DNA from: Comamonas testosteroni | Lineage (GTDB): Bacteria > Pseudomonadota > Gammaproteobacteria > Burkholderiales > Burkholderiaceae_C | Assembly: GCF_014076415.1 (NCBI RefSeq) | Contig: NZ_CP043568.1 | Span: 1,364,001-1,428,000 of the forward strand | Reading direction: 5' to 3' | Length of the DNA stretch: 64,000 nt | Shown here: positions 57,366-64,000 of the stretch, piece after piece | Numbering within the stretch: the stretch's first letter is position 1 | How the letters are laid out: each line of letters opens with the position of its first letter | The notes under the pieces: generated by a model | Database searches by the model: none | What the model was told of the DNA's origin: nothing | The model's input: the letters and a program-made list of their open reading frames with translations, nothing else | Program-made: the position numbers and the translations under genes

Positions 57366-59645
57366 ATGGCAACCCCAAGAACCGAGAATCAGGGCGCGCT
57401 TGCTCCGCACCCGCATGAGGACATTCTTCCGCCGGCCGATGCGCCGTTCGGTGGCGTCATAGGCAACACGTACAAGGAATCGAAGGCCGAATGGCCGAGC
57501 CCGGTCAGGCCACCAAAGGATGCTCCGAATATCGTGGTGGTCCTGCTCGACGACCTGGGCTTCGGCCATCTGTCCTGTTATGGCGGGCCTATCGAGGCGC
57601 CTTGTATCGGTAAGCTGGCCACAAATGGTTTGCGCTATACCAATTTCCACACTACCAGCCTGTGTTCGCCCTCGCGGGCCGCACTGCTGACCGGCCGTAA
57701 CCACCACTCGGTTGGATTCGCTGTCATCAGCGAACTATCGACCGGCTTCCCGGGCTCCAACGCCTATATGCCACGCAGCGCTTCGACCGTCGCGGAAGTG
57801 CTGAAGCAGTCGGGCTATTCTACTTTTGCGGTGGGAAAGTGGCACCTCACGCCGCCTACCGAGGTGACGGCGGCTGGCCCGTTCAGTCGCTGGCCGCTCG
57901 GCATGGGCTTCGAACGCTTCTATGGTTTCCTGCCAGGGGAGACGGATCACTGGCATCCCATGCTGACTTGCGACAACCATCGCATTCCCACCCCAGAGCG
58001 GGCCGACTACCACCTCAGCGAAGATCTGGTCGACCAGGCTATCGCGATGATCCAGGACCAGCAGCAGGTTGCCACCGGCCGGCCGTTCTTCCTGTATCTG
58101 GCCTTTGGCGCTCCCCATGCGCCATTCCATGTGCCTCAGTCCTATATCGAGAAATATAAGGGTAAGTTCGACCAGGGTTGGGATCAAGTGCGCACGGAGA
58201 CCTTCGAGCGCCAAAAGGTGCTCGGCATCATTCCCAGGAACTCCAAGCTGCCGCCCAGGAACCCTGGCATTGCCGGCTGGGGCTCGCTCGATGCGGACGC
58301 CAGGCGCCTGTACGCGCGCATGCAAGAGGCGTTCGCCGGCTTCGTCGACCATACCGACGCGCAGATCGGGCGCCTCGTCGCTACGCTGCAACGCCTGGGA
58401 CAGTTCGACAACACGCTGATCCTGGTGCTCTCCGACAACGGCGCAAGCCAGGAGGGCCAGGAGCATGGGACGACGAATACCGAGCGATTCCGTAACCTGT
58501 TACCCATGAATGTCCAGGAGATGATCAAGGACATTGACCGGATCGGCAGCAAGCATACCGACACGCACTATCCAGCGGGGTGGGGAATGGCGGGCAATGC
58601 GCCATTCCGACGATGGAAGCGCGACACCCACCGGGGCGGTAACACCGATCCGCTGGTGGTGCACCTGCCTAGCGGGGTGGCGCATGTCAGTGGAATCCGG
58701 ACCCAGTACCACCACATCACCGACCTGTATCCGACGCTGCTAGAGATGGCTGGGGTGTCGGTACCGAGGGTCATCAATGGCAACGAGCAAAAGCCGCTTG
58801 AAGGCATCAGCCTGGCCTATACATTTCAGGACGCCGAGGCGCGCACCCGCAAACATGTCCAGTACTACGAGATGCTCGGCTGCCGGGCCCTCTGGTCGGA
58901 CGGCTGGATGGCGGTTACTTGGCACAAACCTGGCACGGACTGGGAAGAGGATCAGTGGGAGCTGTACCATCAGGACGACGACTATACGCAGGCCAATGAC
59001 TTGTCGCGGGAGCATCCCGAGAAGCTCAAGGCATTGATCGATCTGTGGTGGGAAGAGGCCCGTAAGCACAATGTCCTGCCCTTGGACGACCGCTTTCGCG
59101 AGCGGGCTCTGGACCGCACGCGGCCGGTGGCGGCCGAACGGCGAGCTGCCTACGCCTACTACCCGGGATCCAGCCCGGTTCCTATCACCGCGATGCCGCG
59201 CTTGCTCAATCACTCCCATACCATCACGGCACGGATCGAGGTGCCCGCCGGCGGCGCCGAGGGCGTGATTGTGGCGCTCGGATCCGAACTCGGAGGCTGG
59301 AGCCTCTTTATGAAGAGCGGCAGGGCGTATTACGTGCACAACCGCCTGAAAATAGACTGCCACAGGGTTAGCTCCGCCCCCATTCTGCCGGGAAGGGTCG
59401 AGCTGCGCTTTGAGTTCGTCGCTACCGGCATTGGAATGGGCACGGGCCAATTGTTCGTCAATGGAGAATCGCAGAGCGAACCCGTCGAGATTCGTACCGC
59501 GCCGATCGGATACTCCGCCGTTCACGACGGTATCCAGATCGGAAGGCAGTGGGGTTCCGCGACGGCCTATGAGGATTACGTTGGCGAGTTCGCATTCACC
59601 GGCACGATCGACCATGTGCTGGTGAGTCCTGGCGAGGCGGTCTAG
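57366..59645 (+). CDS. Large Cys-type sulfatase, second copy
   Basis: A protein of 759 residues from ATG 57366 (a GTG at 57285 is in frame but lacks a ribosome site). Motif CSPSRAALLTG with C100, metal ligands D62-D63 (LLDDLGFGHLSC) and the DN of VLSDNGAS, plus GKWHLTP and FGAPHAPFH. It has no signal peptide. A C-terminal beta-sandwich (about 610-750) includes GGWSLFMKSGRAYYVHNRLK and LFVNGESQSE. It shares its layout with the first sulfatase but is clearly diverged, so the two may act on different esters. Confidence 0.92.
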   Translation: MATPRTENQGALAPHPHEDILPPADAPFGGVIGNTYKESKAEWPSPVRPPKDAPNIVVVLLDDLGFGHLSCYGGPIEAPCIGKLATNGLRYTNFHTTSLCSPSRAALLTGRNHHSVGFAVISELSTGFPGSNAYMPRSASTVAEVLKQSGYSTFAVGKWHLTPPTEVTAAGPFSRWPLGMGFERFYGFLPGETDHWHPMLTCDNHRIPTPERADYHLSEDLVDQAIAMIQDQQQVATGRPFFLYLAFGAPHAPFHVPQSYIEKYKGKFDQGWDQVRTETFERQKVLGIIPRNSKLPPRNPGIAGWGSLDADARRLYARMQEAFAGFVDHTDAQIGRLVATLQRLGQFDNTLILVLSDNGASQEGQEHGTTNTERFRNLLPMNVQEMIKDIDRIGSKHTDTHYPAGWGMAGNAPFRRWKRDTHRGGNTDPLVVHLPSGVAHVSGIRTQYHHITDLYPTLLEMAGVSVPRVINGNEQKPLEGISLAYTFQDAEARTRKHVQYYEMLGCRALWSDGWMAVTWHKPGTDWEEDQWELYHQDDDYTQANDLSREHPEKLKALIDLWWEEARKHNVLPLDDRFRERALDRTRPVAAERRAAYAYYPGSSPVPITAMPRLLNHSHTITARIEVPAGGAEGVIVALGSELGGWSLFMKSGRAYYVHNRLKIDCHRVSSAPILPGRVELRFEFVATGIGMGTGQLFVNGESQSEPVEIRTAPIGYSAVHDGIQIGRQWGSATAYEDYVGEFAFTGTIDHVLVSPGEAV

Positions 59646-59760
59646 GGTCTGCCAACAGAAACGAAGCCAGTCGACCACCAGCGCGAAGCGATGAGGGCAA
59701 GGAACATCACATGGAGCTTTTCGAAGCGAGAGAAGATGCGCCAGTAGCCCTTCATCCGCT
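59646..59760 (-). pseudogene. Transposase C-terminal remnant
   Basis: On the minus strand one frame reads RMKGYWRIFSRFEKLHVMF, then LALI, and a second frame continues FALVVDWLRF before ending, which together look like the end of an IS-type transposase (R-x-F-x-R-F-E-K pattern). At least one frameshift is present and nothing upstream continues the gene. It lies directly after the second sulfatase stop codon and before the Bug pseudogene. IS family assignment is uncertain. Confidence 0.45.
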
Positions 59761-59894
59761 ACGTCAGGTGCGCTGTGGAGCCGCTCCCCAAGATCGACGC
59801 TGGGCCATGCTCCTACGTCTGCCAATGCACCGTCGGCCAGACCACCTTGCCAAGTCCCGTCCCAGACGCTTGCCGGGGAGGGCAGCTGCGTTTC

Positions 59895-60887
59895 CTAGGG
59901 GCAGTCGAACTCACGCATGACGGCCGTCATCCAGCGCAAGTCGGCCTCGATGACGCGGGCAAACTATTCCGGCGACGAGCGACGAGCGACGAGCGACGAG
60001 CGACGAGCGACGAGCGACGAGCGACGAGGGGCGGCGAGCTTGTCCCGTAGCATCTTGCCGCCGAGCGCTGCGGCCATCTGGCGCTGGAGCATATCGATCA
60101 CAGGGCGCGGCGTGCCAGCGGGCGCCGCCACAGCCTGCCCGAGTACTGCAGCGGTGGCAGATCTATCCCTTGCCCTTTCAGCGTCGGCACCTCGGGCAAC
60201 AGCGGCGAGCGCTGGTCGACCATCATCGTGAGGGGGCGCACGAGCTTCTTTTGAATGAACTGCGCGGCCAGCGGGGCGACGGATGGAAAGAACTGGATCT
60301 CGTGTTGCGCCAGCGCGGTGATCGCATCCGGCGCGCCCTTGAATGGGGCAAGCGTCGCCGAGAAGCCGTACCGCTTGGGGAGGATGGCGGCGTTCAAGTG
60401 TTCGCGCGAGCCCGGTCCCACCGAGCCGCAGTTCAGCACGCCCGGGTTGGCGCGCGCGAAGTCAATCAACTCCTTGACCGTCCTGAACGGTGAATTGGCA
60501 GGAACCACCAGCACGCCGTCGCTGACGCCGGTCAGTGATATCGGTGCCAGTGTCTTCAGCATATCGAAGCGTTTGCGCGCCACCTACGCGGCTGCCATTA
60601 CGCTGTTGAGCTGGATCAGCGGTTAGCCGTCGGCGCCCGCCTGCGCCAGCGCCTGCATGGCGGGCTGGAAGATCGCACCGGGCTTTTTCTCGACGATGAA
60701 ACTCGCCGCATCGCTTTCTGCATCTGCTCGGCCAGCATGTGCACCGAGGCATCGGCCGCGCCGCCAGCCGGCAGCGGCACGATGATCCTGACCCGGCCGG
60801 CTGGGCCCAGTCGCGAGGTGCGAACGGCAGGGCGCAGGCGGCGGCAGCCTGCCTCAACAACTAGCGACGGGTGGAGGTAAGAATCAT
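59895..60887 (-). pseudogene. Bug/TctC solute-binding protein pseudogene
   Basis: The start ATG 60887 (AAGGAGA upstream) reads MILTSTRR then stop, then LLRQAAAACALPFAPRDWAQ in the same frame. A frameshift leads to RVRIIVPLPAGGAADASVHM, the Bug ligand-site start. Another shift gives SFIVEKKPGAIFQPAMQALA, with stops at two codons around 60625 and 60580. The long middle (ARKRFDMLKTLAPISLTG to LPPLQYSG) is intact. A third shift leads to AVAAPAGTPRPVIDMLQRQM, a heptamer repeat, SPE then TAG, and FARVIEADLRWMTAV up to the stop at 59895. All parts are in correct family order. Confidence 0.85.
59972..60027. repeat. Eight tandem copies of heptamer GCGACGA
   Basis: Perfect array of eight 7-base units within the Bug pseudogene. 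With eight units the flanking minus-strand frames are in register and no stop arises inside the array, which codes for a RRSSLVA-type repeat. Because 7 is not a multiple of 3, any gain or loss of one unit shifts the frame. Confidence 0.95.
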
Positions 60888-60921
60888 GCTTTGTCTCCTT
60901 TATTCGGCTCAATCATGAGAA

Positions 60922-62091
60922 TCACAAATTGGGCATTGGCACGCGGTAGCGGTCCATCTTGGCCGTGTCCAGGTTCAGCCCGAGCCCTGGTGCGTCACCC
61001 ACCTCGATGCGGCCATTTACCACCTCGGTTTGGAGAAATTCGTCGCGCGGCGGGTTGTATTCGATCCCGTATTCGAGCGAGCCGTCCGGGCTGTTGGAAG
61101 CCGCAAGCAGGTGGGCAGAGGCCAGCAGGCCAGGAGCTGCCGAGAACATATGGGGGCAAAAGCGGATGCCCTTGGCCACGATGCGGTGCGACATGGGCAC
61201 TGTGCCCGAAAAGCCGCCCCACTTGGTCATGTCAGTCTGCAAGACACTATAGACGCCACTGCCGATGGCCTGCTCGATCGTGTCGGCAGAAATCATGTTC
61301 TCGCCTCCGGCGATCCTCATGGGGGCGCCTGCGGCCAATGCCTTCCAGATCTCCAGCGGTGAGTCCACGGGAATGGGCTCTTCCAGGAAGGCCAGTTTCA
61401 CATCGGCAAATTGCTGCGACCATGCCACCGCTTCATTCAAGGGGAACGAAGAATTGGCATCGGCCATCAGGTCGACATCCGACCCCACCATGGCGCGCGC
61501 CTTGACATAGGCTTCCATGTGCTGCCTGGGGTCCCCCCAGCAACGCAGCTTGAACGCCCGGAATCCCCGTTCGAGTCCGGCTTCGACCAGCGGCTCAAAC
61601 CCGTGTGAGCGCCCCAGGCTGCCATACGCATTGATGCTGCCACTGCGGCCGCCCAGAAGGCGCCATATCGGCTGCCTTTCACGCTGCCCGACGATGTCCC
61701 AAAGGGCAATGTCCACGCCCGCGATGGCGGCAGAGATGGGGCCCGTTTCACCACTCTGAAGACGCAGGACGTTGGCCGCCCTGTGCATCGCCTCCCAGGC
61801 CTGACGCGGGCCCGCAAAGCTGCGTGACTTCAGGAAAGGCTCAATCACCTTCTTGACGATGATCGCGCGGTGGTAGGCGCCAAAGCGCGGGAAATTGCAC
61901 CACACCTCGCCCCAGCCCTGCTCGCCCGTTGTGAGCTTCACTTGGACAAGCAGGGCAATCGTGGAGTCCACCATGCCCATGGGCGTCTGGACGGGTGCAG
62001 CCATGGGGATGCGCAGGATATGCGGCTCGATGGACTCCACGGAAAGGGTGGACTGGATGGACTCGACGGTTGTCATAAGTTTTTGACCCAT
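60922..62091 (-). CDS. Mandelate racemase/muconate lactonizing enzyme family protein
   Basis: A protein of 389 residues from ATG 62091 (ATG 62076 is also in frame). Enolase-superfamily metal ligands are D211 (LMADANSSF), E237 (FLEEPI) and E263 (IAGGEN). The KxK motif is replaced by KLR (K181, R183); D287 and H314 (FCPHMF) form a possible His-Asp dyad as in the mandelate racemase group. It probably acts on an organic or sugar acid, dehydrating or isomerising it. It follows the oxidoreductase gene by 24 bases. Confidence 0.88.
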   Translation of the reverse strand: MGQKLMTTVESIQSTLSVESIEPHILRIPMAAPVQTPMGMVDSTIALLVQVKLTTGEQGWGEVWCNFPRFGAYHRAIIVKKVIEPFLKSRSFAGPRQAWEAMHRAANVLRLQSGETGPISAAIAGVDIALWDIVGQRERQPIWRLLGGRSGSINAYGSLGRSHGFEPLVEAGLERGFRAFKLRCWGDPRQHMEAYVKARAMVGSDVDLMADANSSFPLNEAVAWSQQFADVKLAFLEEPIPVDSPLEIWKALAAGAPMRIAGGENMISADTIEQAIGSGVYSVLQTDMTKWGGFSGTVPMSHRIVAKGIRFCPHMFSAAPGLLASAHLLAASNSPDGSLEYGIEYNPPRDEFLQTEVVNGRIEVGDAPGLGLNLDTAKMDRYRVPMPNL

Positions 62092-62115
62092 TCAATGTTG
62101 CTGTTCGGCTGGATA

Positions 62116-64000
62116 TCAGGCGGCCTGCTGTGCCGGCTCGGCAGCAGCAGGGGCTGGTTGGCGCAGTTCCTCTCGTGCCGCCAGGGCCTTCATGGCACTG
62201 GCCTCGCGCACATGCCCGTAGCCGCGAACCTGTGCCGGCCAGCCCGCCAGGCGGGTCATGGCCTTGGCGTTGTCGGCGCTCAACGCATGCTGAATATGGT
62301 CCAAGTCGGCCTCGTATTGCGCACGCAAGCGGCTAGCCAGTCGCCGCTCTTCTGAATTTCGGAACGGGTCGAGCCAGCTCCCGCGGATGATGCGCAGGCG
62401 GCCCAGAAGCGACAAGATCAAGGGCATGGCAAAGACCTTCTCTGTCTTCATCGCCTGGCCCGTGCGCGCATCCTTCTTGGCCAGCGGGCCGCCGCCAAGG
62501 TGCCAATGCACCTTCAGATCCCCGTCGAACTCGCTCTGCAGCATCTTGTGGAAGGCCGGATCGCTGTACAGACGACCCACTTCGTACTCGTCCTTGTGGG
62601 CCAACAGGCGGTAGTACTGGCGAGCCGCGGTCTTGACCAAGGCGTCAGCGGTACCGGCATGCTGTGCTGCCTGCCGCAGTCGGGAGATGCGATCGCCGTA
62701 GGTCTTGGCCAGGGCTGCATTCTGGTAGCCGGTGAGACGCTGCATGCGGTCCCGCACGATCGCATCCAGGCTTTCGACTGTAGGCAACGCAATCACGTGC
62801 GCGGGCCGGGCCTGCGCTTGCAAGGACGCAAGGCGCTGCGGATCGGCAGCCCACAAGCGGCCCCAGTTGAAGGCTTCGACATTGCGCGCCACCTGGACCC
62901 CGTTCAGCTCAATGGCCTTCTTCAGCGCATCGAGCGAGACCGGGATCATCCCGCGTTGCCAGGCCACGCCCAGCATCAGCATATTGCCGAAGACCGCGTC
63001 GCCCAGCAGCTCCTTCGCCAGCACTGTGGCGTCGATGAGTTCGAAGCGATCCGCCGCCGCAGCCTGCAAGCGTCCGGTCAGCGTGGCGGCATCGAACTGC
63101 CAGTCCGGGTCGCGCGAGAACTCGGTGGTGGGCACCTGCTCGCTGTTGACCACCAGCCGCGCCGTGGCCGGGCGAAGGAGGCTGAGCGACTCGTCGCCCG
63201 CGGTGACCAGCAGGTCGCAACCAACCACGACATCGGCCTCGCCCATCGCCAGACGGGCGCTGGTCAGCAGCAATGGGTCGCGAGCAATGCGCATATGCGT
63301 CATGACGGCGCCGTACTTCTGCGCCAGACCAGTGATGTCAAGGGTTGAGCAAGCCAGGCCGTCCAAGTATGCGGCCATCGAGATGATCGCACCCACCGTC
63401 ACCACCCCAGTGCCGCCGATCCCGGTGATGAGCACACCGAGCGAATCACGCTGCAGCGCCGTGCTCGGCAACGGCAGCGTGGATTCGTCCAGCATCGGCT
63501 GTGCGCGCTTGGCCATCCCCGCCTTTTTTGGCTCGGCGCCATGCACGGTTACAAAGCTCGGGCAGAATCCTTCGACGCAGGCATAGTCCTTGTTGCAACT
63601 GCTCTGGTTGATCCGGCGCTTGCGTCCCAGCGGTGTTTCCAGCGGCTCGATCGACAGGCAGCCGCTCTTGGCGCCGCAGTCGCCACAGCCCTCGCAAATC
63701 TCGGGGTGGATGAAGGTGCGCACCTTAGGGTCGGCCCACTTGCCGCGCTTGCGCAGGCGCCGGCGTTCGGTGGCGCAGGCCTGGTCGTGGATCAGCACGG
63801 TAGTGCCATGCATCTCACGCAGCTCTCGTTGCACGCGATCCAACTCGCGGCGATGGTGTACCGGCACGTCGGACGGCAGGCCCAGCGCCTGAACACGCTC
63901 CAGATCTTCCGTGGTAACGACGATGTGACGCACCCCTTCCGCCTTGAGCTGTTGAACCATCTGGGGCACCGATATCTCGCCATCGACCGGCTGTCCGCCG
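62116..64000 (-). CDS. Fused indolepyruvate:ferredoxin oxidoreductase, C-terminal part, cut by window edge
   Basis: The frame is open from the right edge to the stop at 62116, about 628 codons; upstream GGQPVDGEISVPQMVQQL also fits the family, so the gene continues outside. Two [4Fe-4S] clusters are indicated by CEGCGDCGAKSGCLSIEPLE and CNKDYACVEGFC. The gamma domain LITGIGGTGVVTVGAIIS follows. The family decarboxylates aryl-pyruvates to acyl-CoA with ferredoxin. The Ala/Pro-rich C-terminal tail is ordinary. It is the upstream partner of the racemase-type gene on the same strand. Confidence 0.9.
   Translation of the reverse strand, partial: GGQPVDGEISVPQMVQQLKAEGVRHIVVTTEDLERVQALGLPSDVPVHHRRELDRVQRELREMHGTTVLIHDQACATERRRLRKRGKWADPKVRTFIHPEICEGCGDCGAKSGCLSIEPLETPLGRKRRINQSSCNKDYACVEGFCPSFVTVHGAEPKKAGMAKRAQPMLDESTLPLPSTALQRDSLGVLITGIGGTGVVTVGAIISMAAYLDGLACSTLDITGLAQKYGAVMTHMRIARDPLLLTSARLAMGEADVVVGCDLLVTAGDESLSLLRPATARLVVNSEQVPTTEFSRDPDWQFDAATLTGRLQAAAADRFELIDATVLAKELLGDAVFGNMLMLGVAWQRGMIPVSLDALKKAIELNGVQVARNVEAFNWGRLWAADPQRLASLQAQARPAHVIALPTVESLDAIVRDRMQRLTGYQNAALAKTYGDRISRLRQAAQHAGTADALVKTAARQYYRLLAHKDEYEVGRLYSDPAFHKMLQSEFDGDLKVHWHLGGGPLAKKDARTGQAMKTEKVFAMPLILSLLGRLRIIRGSWLDPFRNSEERRLASRLRAQYEADLDHIQHALSADNAKAMTRLAGWPAQVRGYGHVREASAMKALAAREELRQPAPAAAEPAQQAA

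Noticed and set aside
59972..60027. Possible CRISPR array
   Set aside because: The repeat unit is only 7 bases with no spacers; it is a simple tandem repeat.

Overview
The window looks like chromosomal DNA of a GC-rich betaproteobacterium of the family Comamonadaceae, most likely Comamonas or a close relative. This is an inference from gene content and order (ftsB-eno-kdsA-pyrG, coaBC-dut, bamC-dapA, parE-parC), from a p-cresol-type catabolic operon, and from intergenic repeats of a kind I associate with this family. No rRNA, tRNA, CRISPR array or prophage was seen.

Layout. 1-18.2 kb is mostly housekeeping: an EAL/HDOD signalling protein cut by the left edge, DUF455, gamma-carbonic anhydrase, Hsp33, ftsB, enolase, kdsA, pyrG, coaBC, dut, a two-component system flanked by two PepSY proteins, a glycine-zipper lipoprotein, an FKBP isomerase and a DUF2076 protein. 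18.5-31.7 kb is an aromatic catabolic locus. One half is a branched-chain-amino-acid-type ABC importer plus an aldehyde dehydrogenase. The other half is an aldehyde dehydrogenase, cytochrome c, Tat-signal protein and flavoprotein in the order of the p-cresol methylhydroxylase cluster pchA-C-X-F. Each half has its own divergent AraC-type regulator, and the two divergent promoter regions share sequence elements. 31.8-47.0 kb returns to core genes: a ribosomal-oxygenase-like cupin, an Ala/Pro-rich lipoprotein, bamC, dapA, a large WG-repeat-like protein, a methyltransferase, an SDR enzyme, an MFS transporter, parE, a lytic transglycosylase and parC.

From about 47.03 kb to the right edge the content is accessory: a decayed CaiB/BaiF CoA-transferase, an MFS transporter, an aldehyde dehydrogenase, a GMC oxidoreductase, a Crp/Fnr regulator, two large Cys-type sulfatases around a Bug solute-binding protein, a transposase remnant, a Bug pseudogene carrying a heptamer tandem repeat, an enolase-superfamily enzyme and a fused indolepyruvate:ferredoxin oxidoreductase cut by the right edge. 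Working hypothesis: import of an organic sulfate ester or acid, desulfation, alcohol-to-aldehyde-to-acid oxidation and further breakdown. The substrate cannot be read from sequence.

The intergenic spaces carry two repeat families. One is an 80-125 bp GC-rich double-hairpin element, found six times and always against the stop codon of a minus-strand gene. The other is a short AGCTAT/ATAGCT-type motif. Start codons were chosen by ribosome binding sites and family N-termini, so many differ from the longest open frame.
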